Shown: positions 40,063 to 50,610 of the stretch, in pieces | Numbering within the stretch: the stretch's first letter is position 1 | Layout: each line of letters opens with the position of its first letter | Source: Caenorhabditis elegans | Taxonomy: Eukaryota > Nematoda > Chromadorea > Rhabditida > Rhabditidae | Length of the DNA stretch: 64,000 nt | Reading direction: 5' to 3' | NCBI RefSeq assembly: GCF_000002985.6 | Contig: NC_003282.8 | Coordinates: forward strand, 9,362,001 to 9,426,000 | Notes under the pieces: generated by a model | Seen by the model: only the letters and a program-made list of their open reading frames with translations | Told to the model about the DNA's origin: nothing | Databases searched by the model: none | Position numbers and translations under genes: made by a program

Positions 40063-43000
40063 ATGCATGTCAGAAGTCGTACAGTTTTTGGAATTGGAGT
40101 ATGCATACTTGCTTTTCTGTTAAATGGTAGGTTATTTGCTTTCATAATAAGTTCCTTTTGTTTTAAAGATTTTTTTCAAAACAAAAAGGTTTTGTTCTAT
40201 TTGGTCTTACAATTCCTTTAACTGAAACAGAAACCAAACACTTTAATTTAAATTTTAAGGATCGGATGCCTCAATTGTTCGAAAAGCGAAACTAGTGAGA
40301 GTGATCAGAGGTGAGTATTATTTTATGACTTTTTTGGCGCCAGTCAACAATTTTATGTATAGTGGTAACTGTTTATTTATCAACAAAAATTAAGAGAATG
40401 CACCACTCGGTAGTTTGGCTCGCTTGGCGCGCGGATGAGGCGCGACTAGACTACTGTCTCGCGATCTAGTCGCACAATTTTCGCGCGCCGAGCGCGTTTC
40501 TTTCGCACACACTACGCGCCCGGTTCGATTTTTTCTCGCTCCCGCCGATTTTCATATTAAAATTGAAAACTTAGATTAATAAGCATCGCGTTTATTACAA
40601 CAACGAACAATGGAAAAAACAATTTTAAAAAAAATTAACAGATTGAAGACAGCTTGGCTGCAGGTCAATTGAATCCTAGACGGCGAGAGACTGGTGTTGC
40701 TGATTATCATTCTCTCTGAAAAGCTCAAGTTAAGCAATTTTATTAAGTTAGTATAGTGAAAAACTCAATGAAATATCTAAAAAAATATACTTACTGTCAG
40801 TTAGGCCCGTGAAACGAATATTGGACACGTCGAAATTTTCATGTTCTCCGATGATCTTTTTAACACCCTCCCATTTAAGACTGTGATCCAGTGAATGTAC
40901 AACAACAATGACCAAATTTCGATTCTGTCCACGCACACCAAGAATGTTGGCGCCATTTGGTTGTATATCTGTAAAAATTATATTTAGAAAGTTGTAGTTC
41001 AGTTTTTTTTATTGATCACCTCTTGAACCTCTTGTCCTGATCGATTTCTCAACTGGACGGGATCCAAAAAACCCATAGAAGATGTTCCTTTTGGCATAGA
41101 CACATTGCTCAAAGCTTTCTGGAAAAAACGAAGGCGCTGCAGTTGTTCGATTTTAATATTGATTTTGTTCTTGACTCCAAGTGTAGCCTTGATGACATCT
41201 TTGGAAATTCCTTACCAGATTAAATTTAGAGTGCCAGGGCGCAAGAATTGGGGCAGGAAGGAGCTCTGAAAAAAGAGATAATATTTTTTCAATTGATTTA
41301 TAAGTTCTACTCACTTTCTGGTAAATTTTGATCGTTGTAAAGAGTTGGTTTCTCGTCGTACATCCATGAAATTATGTTTGAGTTTTCTTCTCGAATTCCA
41401 ACGCGGAACAAATTCGGCGGCTTGAGCATTGAACTCCGGGAGCTGCTTCGGTCGAACTCTTTGGCCAGAATTTTGGAGATTTTGTTGATTCTGTGAAGTT
41501 TGCGGTGTTGAACATGATGGAAGTTCGTCGTTTCGTGGTCGGGTGTGAAGAAAACGATACGCGCGGCCGTATGAGCATCTGAAAAGCATATAAATGAATT
41601 TTTGAATTTTTTCGCGGAAAAATTGCGAAATTTTTCGCTATTTCTCGGATTTTTCTAAAAAGTCCGGTGATTTTCCGGCCAACTCATTTCCCGACAAGAT
41701 TAAAATGGCAAATATTCTCGTTGCGGGTCGCCACGTCATGTGTGGACCTGAAAATATTGATTTTTTGCAAAGACCCAGGATTCGGGGGGAAACTGACGTG
41801 CAGGCGTTGCCTTTCGAGCAATATCCGTTTGCAAAGTATCGACAATCTGTTTCATGACGTGGCATTTGCTGAAAAATGTGGAAAATTTGAGGAAAAACGG
41901 GCGAAAATGAGCAAAAATTAACGGAAATGCGACGAAAATGAAAATAAAAAAGAAAGTGCGGTGGAGCGCGTTTGCACCGGAGAAAAGCGGAGGGAAGTTT
42001 AAATTTAGTTTTTTCGTGGAATTTTCAGTTTTCGCCATTTTCGAACTTAATTTTCGACGGAAACTTGAAATAACGCCAAAAAAATTGGCTGTAATTCGAT
42101 TTTGCTTTGCAAAAATAAATAATTTTCGGTAAAAGTGGGGAAAAATCGATTATTTTTCACAAAAATGGTGATTATTTTGTGGAAAATTTGATAATTTTCC
42201 CGAAAAATCAATAATTTTCCCGAAAAGTCAATAATTTTGTGGAGAAATCGATAATTTTGTTGAAAATAAATCGATAAACGGATTGTCGTTCGTGTTGCGC
42301 GTACGGGGCGCGGAAGGGGTTCGGCAGGAGTGCGGACGGGGCGCGGACGGGACGCGCACAGAACTCGGAAGGAAGAACTCGGACGCACAGAACTCGGACT
42401 TCGCGAACTTATTACTTTCAGACAGTCTCGCTGTCAAAACAGGTTGATATATCTTCACTTATATCTTATATATGTATGATGCAAGCATATGACATATAAT
42501 AATTGCCAATCTAGTCTCTTTCAGCTTTCAGTAATATGGTTCCATGGCATGCCACAATACTAAACGTATAAAATATGACAACGAGACATGTGATCCAGAA
42601 AATTATTTTGAAGATGTTTACGCAAACTATACATATCTTTTATATCTTTCTATCGGAACGTATTCTTGGCATTTTAAGGCAACTTTCTGGCAAAAACCTG
42701 CCAACTCATTGAAAACACTTTAAAAGCGGAGTATAAGCCAGTCGGAATTTTGTCTAACTGTAAATACACTTATAATAACCCTAAACGGCAGAACATCATA
42801 ATAAAACATTCTAAAATTTTTTAGATTTTTCAAATTTCCGGTCAAAGTTTTGGCAAATTGCCAAACTTTTGAAAAATATAAGCTTTTGAGGAAATCCAAA
42901 GGAATTTTGCATGTTCTGACCACTACAATGCTACAATAAAAATAATTAAAGCAAAATTAAAGTGCAAAAATGTAGGAAACACATTATTTTTGTCGACTTC

Positions 43001-46000
43001 CAAAGTTATGAGTGCAAAAACTGAGTAATTTCCACTTTTTTCACAGTAAATAAAACATTTTCAAAAATAATTGGAGTTTTGTGTTATGATATTCGGACAT
43101 TTTGGCACCATTGGAGTATTTTTTAACACTTTCCTCACTGTCGTTACTCCACCCTTAACAAAGTTGGCAACAACCTACCAACAAAAGTATTTTACATCGT
43201 AACATCATGAGATCATCAGTACGATGTTTTTGATAGATTTTAATACAATTTCGTTGTAAAATCAAGACTACTGTTTTCTTCCGATCTCATATCAGAATTT
43301 CAATTGAAATTTTGGTTTTTCTGTAACTAGCATGGCTGCAAAACTTTTACAATTAACGTATAGAACGAATACAATCCACTTTTGTTCGAAAATATGTCTT
43401 AAAGCAACTTTATGTTTGCAAGAAATGGATTAATAAATCTTATGTAGACACTTTGGCAGTTTCAAAGTGTTCTTTTCACAATCCCAGCTCGCCTCTTCCG
43501 CGCTCCAGTCACGCCCTATCCTCGCGCCAGGCGCATTTCACCTCTTTCCGCGCGCCAGTCGCACCCAAGTCGCGCCCCAGGAGGAGCCAACTACCGAGCA
43601 GAGAAGACAAGGCTTGCAGATGGAACACCATTTGAAAGATACACTGAAAAAGGAAAAGTTATTCCAGCACTTCCGACCGATGAGGTAGATATAAGTATAT
43701 TTCGAAAATTGAGAAATTTCATAATTTGCAGGAAGAAGTTGAAGACTTAAATGATCCGAGAATTGGGCATCTTGATAAAGATGGAGGACTTTCAGTTCCC
43801 GTCGATGAAAATGGACGTGTTTTAAAAGGTACCGTATATTCTCTATTAGTGCTGCATGCAGCACTAATTTCCAGGCACTCTTTTAATGCAGCACTATTAG
43901 AGACTGCAGTACTACTGGAGACTGCAGCATTAATTTTCGAACGGCTATTTTCAATTATAGATCACTAGTTTTTAGTCACAAAAGCTCATTTTTTAAGCAG
44001 AAATTCATAAAAATTGCGAACTTTTGTAACAAAAAGACCCAATAATTCAATTACTTTTGTAAATTATCAAAAAATCATCAAAAATATACAAAAAAAATAC
44101 CCAAAAATATCGAAACTGTCAAGTGACTCTTCCAATAGAAAATGGGGTGCAGCACTAATAGAGACTGCAGCACTATTTTTTGGACATTTTTTGAATGCAG
44201 CACTATTAGAGACTGCAGTACTACTGGATATGCAGCACTAATAGAGAATATACGGTATGTTTTGTAAACGGAAACAAAGATAAATGAAAGAATTCCATGC
44301 TAGGCAGAAACGTAATACATGTATTCCTTCTAGCTTTTGTGTGTTTGTTGTCTGAAATTTTACGCATATTTTTTTTTTGAGTTATTGAAAGTTCACCTGA
44401 CACGAGTATAGGAGCAAGGCGTAGACGTAGGTCGCCTTTAAAGTAGGCAGGGCATTTCTGAGCCTCCGAGGATGAATAGGCGATCTTGCCAAATTTTGCG
44501 TAGAATTTTCAGGTACCTCTGTTAATTTACTTTTAATTTTAATATTCACAGAATTCGAATATCTCATGCAACCTATCACAATTGAAATCGATATTGATGA
44601 AAAAGAATCAAAGAAAACACCAGAAGGTATAGCTTACAGAAGACATTGAGTTTTAAATCATTAACTTAAAACATCATAGGTTCAGAAAATTGTAATAAAA
44701 TTCCAGATGATACTTACAACATTCCGAATGCACCACAAAATGGAGAGCAACAAGATTACAAGCCTTACCCAAATAATCAAGATTTATCACCAAAAGCTGA
44801 GTTTTTACCAGAAGGACAAGAAACTGCCGGGGAAGAATATGATGACGTTGAAAAGGAACCAAATGGTAATTTCTATAAAATATAACCTCTGAAGTATGTA
44901 CGATACTGAAATATTTTTTAGAATCAGTTCCCGATGTTCCTGGATTGCCAAAACTTGATTATACGGATTCTGGTGAGTCTGATGAAGACTTGAAGACTGA
45001 TGATGCAGTGGATGATGGAGAAACAAATGTCGATGGAGGCGATGAAGAGCTCAAGAGAACAGATATTGGTGAGTTAGTTAGAACTTTTAAAGTTTGTTTG
45101 CAAATAATTTAGAAAGTGATCCCTGACTTCGGAAATAGTTCAACTGTTATATTTAGTTTGATAACTTAGCTCATATCCGTCTTAACTGTTTTGCAACAGT
45201 ATTTCTTGTATATTAGAGTTTATAGAAGTTTATTATTAATCGTAGACAAAGAAAATCATCAGAGAAGTGTAAGTCAAAACATTTTAAAAGTCGTACATTG
45301 AATAGATATTGCAAATTGTTCTTACGGTTTCTTAATACTCCAAGAGGGTTTCTAATGGATTGTATTCTTTTATTGAATATTGTCCAAGTGTCGCTCCAAA
45401 ATTCTATTTCTTCGCTGCAGCTCCAAAATTTGAATTTTGTAATCTTTTTGCATCTCTGTATGAGTTTCCGATGCATCTCTCAGATATCCGAGCAACTCAT
45501 TTTCTTTGGCAGTCATGTTCTTCTGAAGAGATTTCATTTCATTGCGAAGAATCTGAGCTTCTCTTTTTGCATCGTTCATTTCTTCTTCCATACGGCCTTT
45601 TTCAGTTAGATTCTGAAAAGTTTTTCCTTCCATGTCCACCAATAGTCTTTTCACTTCTTCTTCTTTCTCTTTTAAAGCTTCCTTGACACTTCTCGTCTCT
45701 GTTTGAAGAAAATCGACAAATTGATCCTCTGCTGGTAATTGTGGTTGGTGACCATTTTGATAGAACGTCAGTAATTCCGAAAGAAACATCGAATTTCTCT
45801 TTTCTGCTTCCAGATCCTTTTTCAACTGCTCGTGAACTGTATTTGCGATTGTCAGTTTCTTTCCCTCCCGTCCAAGTTCTTCTTTTAAAAATGCGATTTC
45901 TGTTTTCAATTTCTTGGTTTCAAGGTTTGAAATTTCAACAGAAAGATTACGTCGAACTGGTAAATTGTTCAGAGCATTGACTTCAAGCTTCACTTTGAAC

Positions 46001-49000
46001 ATTTTCAGCAGGTCATCTCTGAACTCATTCTGCTCGCGGAGCATTTGAACTTCGGCTTGTGAAGATTTCAATAACACTCGGATGTATTCGACGTTTTCAG
46101 TCATAGTTTTTGTCGGGGGGTCTGGAATGAAATACTTTTATAGTTCAGTATAATGCTATTGAAAAAATAGTGCAAGAGGGTACAGTAAGAGAATAGAAAA
46201 CACTGTTTAAAAAAAACAATCGTGGAAATATTGGAACAGCAAAAACAAAGATATGTAGGCTGAAAAATGCAAAACTATAAAGAAAATTAGTCAAATCGAG
46301 AAACTGGTAATTCTCTAAAAGACGATTGATATACAAATGAGCATGTTCTTCCAAGAATACATTTGGGTGTATTTAAGGGTGGTAAATGGGCGAAGAATGC
46401 TCTATTGAGCGTCCAAGGGAGACGATGTGCTGGCCTGAAATGGGAAAATAGAAGGCCGTCTGGAGATAATAAATACCAACTTGGTACATAAAAGAGTGTC
46501 ATGTTAATGATTTATGACATATATTGATCAGTCGGGAAAACAGAATTTAAACATTGAATATGTTATATCGGCTGCTTTAGGCGATCAAAAACAATTTGGA
46601 TTTTAAAAATGTTGATACCAATAATCAAGATTTGATAAATTTTATTTGTAACACCAAAAAAAAGAGATATAAACTGGTAAAGTAGATATACAAGAAATTA
46701 GACTTCTAAAAAATATCGTAGTTGTAAAACTCATTAAAAAAAATTTTTATTTAAGAGGTCATTATACCAAGTAGCAAGATAGAATTGGCAATTTCAAGAG
46801 ACGAAGTTGATGAAAGCAATAAATCAGCAGATGAAGTTGAAAAAGAAGTTCAAACTGGAAATCAAGATGATGGGAATAGTGAACAATCTTCTGATTTACC
46901 AAAGAATCGAGATCGTATCGATACTGATTCGGCTGTGGAAGAAGTTGGTGAGCCAGAGAAGAATAATGACAATGTGGAAGAAGTGAACGAAAGTGGGAAC
47001 GTAATTTTAGATGAGGTTAGTTGTTTACAACTGTCCAATAGGTTCCATAACTTTTTTGCAGGATGAAAACATCGAAGACAACGTCGAGTTAGCAAGAGAT
47101 TTTGGAAAAGCAATTTATGAGAATGTTATGATAAAGGCTAAGGAGATTGATGGTAAGATCTAGTTTCTCTGTACTCCAAAAAATTTTTATTCCAGAAATT
47201 GAAACAGAATCCGAAGTTCAAGATTCCGACGTAGGAGATGTAGATCCAAATGCCATCAATGTCGAATCAGAAATTGCTGATTCTCCAGAAGAGAGTGTAG
47301 TTGACGCAGACAATTTGGACGGTGTTGTTCTTCCTGATCAGACCCTTACTGATGAGGAGATAGCAAAGATCGCTGATGAGAGTTTGAAGCCAATTCAACC
47401 AGCAGGTAACCAGAAAAAATTAAGCAAAAGAATGAGAAGTGTAAAATAAATAAGAAAATTATTGTAAACCAGCCGATGACCGCGCCTCCGGCGCGGCCAA
47501 CGACTGGCGGAGTTTAAAATGTATAACAAATAGCTGTCCTTTTAATCATTCAAAAATGTCTCATTAAAAAAAGTTGAAACTTCATCGATTAAATCGCATT
47601 TTCTCCTTCCATGGTATACGATTCAGAAAATTCAAAGAGACAGTTAGAATGTTCTGATTTTTCTACTAACACATTATCATTATCAGGCTTTCGAAAAAAT
47701 TCCACAGAGTTACAGTTTTTTTAATAAGTTAATAACTTTCCTTAACTGGAGAAGTCTGAATAATTAACTACTAAGTTCTTTGAATATAGATGTAACGAAA
47801 CAAATAAAAACTCCTACAGTTATAGGAGGTTGTAGAGCATTTCAGAACTTTTTTGAATTTTCCAGATGATTCTAGAACAGTCTAGAATTTTCTTGAAACT
47901 TCCAGAAGGTGCTGAAACAAAAAAATTGATTCCAGAACAAAAATTTGGATTTCCCGCCAAGCATTTTCCTCAGAAAATTTGAATTTCCCTCCAAAATCTT
48001 TTTTCTCAGAAAATCTGAGTTTCCCGCAAAATTTTTTTTCCCAGCAAATTTGAATTCCCGCCAAAATTGTTCTCAGAAAATTTGAATTCCCGCCAAAATT
48101 TCTTTTCTCATAAATTTTAAAGTTCCCGCCCATATTTTTAAGGGTCTCTCCACGATGGGTCTCGCCAGTTCCAGGTGGTACTTAAGCTAACAAAAAGTTT
48201 CTCAGAAAATTTGAATTTCCCGCCAAAAATTTTTTCTCAGAAAATTTGAATTTCCCGCCAAAAATTTTTCACTGAAAATTTGAATTTCCCGCTAAAATTT
48301 TTTCACTGAAAATTTGAATTTCCCGCTTAAATTTTTTCACTGAAAATTTGAATTTCCCGCCAAAAATTTTTTTCACTGAAAATTTGAATTTCCCGCCAAA
48401 ATTTTTTCACTGAAAATTTGAATTTCCCGCCAAAATTTTTCTCACAGAAAATTTGAATTTCCCGCCAAAAATTTTTCACTGAAAATTTGAATTTCCCGCC
48501 AAAATTTTTTCACTGAAAATTTGAATTTCCCGCCAAAATTTTTTCACTGAAAATTTGAATTTCCCGCCAAAAATTTTTTCACTGAAAATTTAAATTTCCC
48601 TCCAAAATATTTTTCTCAGAAAATTTAAATTTCCCGCCAAAATATTTTTCACAGAAAATTTAAATTTCCCGCCAAAATATTTTTCTCAGAAAGTTTAAAT
48701 TTCCCGCCAAAATTTTGGGTCTTACCATGGTGGGTCTCACCACGACGGGTCTCACCACGATGGGTCTCACCACGATGGGTCTCACCACGATGGGTCTCAC
48801 CACGATGGGTCTCACCACGATGGGTCTCGCCACGATGGGTCTCGCCACGATGGGTCTCGCTACGATGGGTCTCACCACGATGGGTCTTTCCACGATGGGT
48901 CTCACCACGGTGGGTCTCGGCACGATGGGTCTCACCACGATGGGTCTCACCACGATGGGTCTTTCCACGATGGGTCTCACCACGGTGGGTCTCGCCACGA

Positions 49001-50428
49001 TGGGTCTCGCCACGATGGGTCTCACCACGATGGGTCTCACCACGATGGGTCTCACCACGATGGGTCTCACCACGATGGGTCTCACCACGATGGGTCTCAC
49101 CACGATGGGTCTCACCACGATGGGTCTCACCACGATGGGTCTCACCACGATGGGTCTCACCACGATGGGTCTCACCACGATGGGTCTCACCACGATGGGT
49201 CTCGCCACGATGGGTCTCGCCAAGATGGGTCTCACCACGATGGGTCTCGCCACGATGGGTCTCACCACGATGGGTCTTTCCACGATGGGTCTCACCACGG
49301 TGGGTCTCACCACGACGGGTCTCACCACGATGGGTCTCACCACGATGGGTCTCACCACGATGGGTCTCACCACGATGGGTCTTTCCACGATGGGTCTCAC
49401 CACGGTGGGTCTCGCCACGATGGGTCTCGCCACGATGGCTCTCGCCACGAAGATCTCGCAGCAACATTTTTTTAATTTTCCAGAAGGTTCTAGAACAATC
49501 CAGAATTTTTTCGAATTTTCCAGAAGGTTCTGGAACATTCCAGAATTTTCTAGAATTTTCCAGAAGGTTCTAAAGCTTTTCAGAATTTTCCAGAAGGTTC
49601 TGGAACATTCTAGAATTTTCCAGAAATTCCCAGAAGGTTCTGGAACATTTCAGAATTTTCCCGAAGTTTCCAATTTCCCTTCCAAAGACGGAAAGTCAAT
49701 TTTTCATAAACTACCGTAATCCTACCGTACTCCTACCGTACTCCTACAGTACTCCTACAGTACTATTACAGTACCCCGACCATATTCCACTACTAACCGC
49801 AAACCTATATCTCTTCAAAAGACAAAAACACAATTTTTCATAAACTACAGTAATCCTACCGTACTCCTACAGTACTCCTACAGTACTCCTACAGTACTAC
49901 TACAGTACCCCGACCATATCCCACTACTAACCTCAAACCTATATCTCTTCAAAAGACAAAAACACAATTTTTCCCAAACTACAGTAATCCTACCGTACTC
50001 CTACAGTACTCCTACAGTACTACTACAGTACCCCGCCCATATCCCCCTACTAACCCCAAACTAATATCCCTCCAACAGCCGAAAACACCTTGCCTTTGTA
50101 AGCTATGACGTCACTTGTTAACAAACGGACACTATTTTTTTATATATAGGTAATGATTCTTCAATAAGGTGCTGGTTTTTACAATTTTCGATTCAAAATG
50201 AAAAAAAGCTATAAGTCAGAAAAAATAAAACAGTTTGATCTTGTTCTCTCTAAAATCAAAAACATTTTGAATTGTCTTCTTAAAATCTCATTGCCAGACC
50301 CTGAAACTCCATCCAAACCAGTCGTTCGAGGTGGGCGAATAGGAAGTGGAGTTCAACCGGATTCTGCAACACAACACAACATTCTTCTTCAATTTATCAC
50401 AATTTCTCTAATTTTATTGTTTGTCTAA
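40063..50428 (+). CDS. Acidic secreted, probably GPI-anchored protein in an unusually large gene
   Basis: Eleven exons join in phase to 462 residues: 40063-40126, 40260-40310, 43581-43684, 43732-43828, 44552-44626, 44707-44865, 44922-45068, 46756-47015, 47062-47152, 47196-47405 and 50298-50428. Residues 1-22 form a signal peptide. The body is very rich in Glu, Asp, Asn and Val with no recognised domain. The last exon adds a Gly/Arg spacer, a small-residue region and a hydrophobic end ([14 protein letters not shown]), the usual arrangement of a GPI-attachment signal. Most introns are phase 1, which supports the far 3' exon. If the 47406 donor is not used, translation stops at 47449 and the tail is lost. 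Introns hold nested genes, a MITE and satellites. The acceptor before exon 3 (GCGCCCCAG) lies in GC-rich repeat-like DNA and is the weakest part of the model. Confidence 0.68.
40707..41865 (-). pseudogene. Decayed CCCH zinc-finger gene nested in an intron
   Basis: TTTTTCAG followed closely by an ATG at 41865 opens exon 1 (41865-41798), which with exon 2 (from 41747) gives an intact C-x7-C-x5-C-x3-H zinc finger. A second finger follows, but its third Cys is Tyr in the [11 protein letters not shown] stretch. The donor between the two halves of that finger reads AA|ATGAGT where GTGAGT is expected, a likely G-to-A loss. Further on, between [16 protein letters not shown] and the GISKDVIK stretch, an in-frame TAA occurs near 41216. 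The downstream exon at about 40972-40796 and a short last exon to 40707 still read well. Three separate lesions suggest a pseudogene. If unusual splicing is used it might still be active. CCCH proteins usually bind RNA. Confidence 0.5.
43480..43580. repeat. GC-rich, CCAG-containing repeat block ending at an acceptor
   Basis: Repeated CGCGC, CCAG and CACCC words stand out against AT-rich surroundings. A compositionally similar GC-rich block lies at 40420-40560 near the other end of the same intron, and a third at 42290-42400. The last CCAG is the predicted acceptor of exon 3. Confidence 0.5.
43832..44255. mobile_element. MITE with perfect TA target duplication, inserted in a splice donor
   Basis: The element begins CCGTATATTCTCTATTAGTG and ends with its exact complement. 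It is flanked by TA at 43830-43831 and 44256-44257, as for Tc1/mariner-type insertions. Inside are repeats of ACTATTAGAGACTGCAGTAC and GCAGCACTA. It has no coding capacity, so it is non-autonomous. Removing it restores the sequence AAAAG|GTATGTTTTG, an excellent worm splice donor. With it in place the donor of exon 4 reads GTACCG. Confidence 0.85.
45370..46104 (-). CDS. Single-exon coiled-coil protein nested in an intron
   Basis: An uninterrupted frame of 244 residues lies on the opposite strand inside intron 7 of the acidic-protein gene. The sequence is dominated by Glu, Lys, Leu, Gln and Arg with heptad-like spacing almost throughout ([20 protein letters not shown] at the start, [16 protein letters not shown] at the end), so a long coiled coil is expected. 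A TTCATTCCAG acceptor lies about 20 bases before the ATG, consistent with trans-splicing. Codon use is more coding-like than the surrounding AT-rich DNA. No signal peptide or catalytic domain is visible. It could be a structural, centrosomal or motor-adaptor type protein, or an intron-lacking retrocopy of a longer coiled-coil gene; I do not recognise a family. Confidence 0.75.
   Translation of the reverse strand: MTENVEYIRVLLKSSQAEVQMLREQNEFRDDLLKMFKVKLEVNALNNLPVRRNLSVEISNLETKKLKTEIAFLKEELGREGKKLTIANTVHEQLKKDLEAEKRNSMFLSELLTFYQNGHQPQLPAEDQFVDFLQTETRSVKEALKEKEEEVKRLLVDMEGKTFQNLTEKGRMEEEMNDAKREAQILRNEMKSLQKNMTAKENELLGYLRDASETHTEMQKDYKIQILELQRRNRILERHLDNIQ
47468..47590. repeat. Dispersed repeat shared with 7680-7830
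   Basis: ACCAGCCG, GGCGCCTCC-like, ACTGG and TGTCCTTTTAAT words appear in the same order at both places, ending near AAAAAGTTGAAAC. Both copies are followed by related CCTACAGTAC-type arrays further on, which suggests parts of one transposon family. Confidence 0.5.
47840..47920. promoter_or_regulatory. Heat-shock-element-like cluster (left)
   Basis: TTCTAGAA and alternating TTC/GAA blocks, mostly at 5-base spacing, match the HSF-1 site (inverted nGAAn pentamers). This is a smaller relative of the array at 49478-49665 on the other side of the satellites. Confidence 0.6.
47935..48715. repeat. Satellite array, about 36-base unit
   Basis: About twenty tandem copies of a unit with the core GAAAATTTGAATTTCCCGCC, joined by AAAATTTTTTCACT or AAAATTTTTCTCA. 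Unit length varies by a few bases in the T-run, and early and late units differ more than central ones, as expected of unequal exchange. It lies in intron 10 of the acidic-protein gene. Confidence 0.9.
48716..49455. repeat. 15-base minisatellite
   Basis: About 49 tandem copies of CTCACCACGATGGGT with few variants (CTCGCC, CTTTCC, ACGGTG). The period is a multiple of three and the unit lacks stops in several frames, so long open frames appear on both strands (repeating HRGET, VVRPI and TTMGL). I treat these as a by-product, not as genes. A lone copy of the motif occurs at about 48152-48170 among the other satellite. Confidence 0.95.
49478..49665. promoter_or_regulatory. Long array of heat-shock-element pentamers
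   Basis: From 49478 to 49495 the reading is TTC-ca-GAA-gg-TTC-ta-GAA. From 49518 TTC and GAA alternate every 5 bases, with few breaks, for about 140 bases. A canonical HSE needs three such pentamers; this block has well over twenty. It lies in the last intron of the acidic-protein gene, about 650 bases before its final exon, and next to satellites of the kind carried by C. elegans Helitrons, which I recall as known carriers of HSF-1 sites. Confidence 0.8.
49680..50075. repeat. Three tandem copies of a roughly 125-base unit with CCTACAGTACT sub-repeats
   Basis: Each unit contains CAATTTTTCATAAACTAC or a close variant, then several 11-base CCTACAGTACT sub-repeats, then CCCCGACCATAT and CTACTAACC. 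The third copy is the most diverged. Confidence 0.85.
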
Positions 50429-50608
50429 TTACTATGTCCCTAAAAATTCTTGTCAGCTCAGTTCCCATATCACATTTTGTACGCAATTACATTTGATTTG
50501 AAGCTGTTTTTCATTTTCAAATCTATAAATAAAAATAATATTATAACCGTCATGTTCCACAAACCTATTGTAGATTTAATTTTAACTTCTTGTTGTAAAC
50601 CTCTCAAA
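50429..50608. other. 3' flank of the acidic-protein gene
   Basis: AATAAA at about 50526 is a plausible poly(A) signal. The mariner element begins after this stretch. Confidence 0.6.
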
Positions 50609-50610
50609 TA

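Noticed and set aside
47196..47449. TAA at 47449 as the only end of the acidic protein
   Set aside because: It is possible as an alternative end, but the donor at 47406 and the exon at 50298 join exactly in phase and supply a typical GPI signal, so I preferred the longer model.
48716..49455. Regular direct repeats as a CRISPR array
   Set aside because: There are no unique spacers, the units are contiguous, and the genome is eukaryotic.
48649..49719. Three long open frames over the minisatellite (272, 292 and 334 residues) as repeat proteins
   Set aside because: They are an automatic result of a stop-free 15-base unit on both strands; no start context, splice sites or non-repeat domain supports them.
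50198..50428. Independent 76-residue gene starting at 50198
   Set aside because: The region after the acceptor at 50297 fits as the last exon of the upstream gene; the part before it looks like intron.
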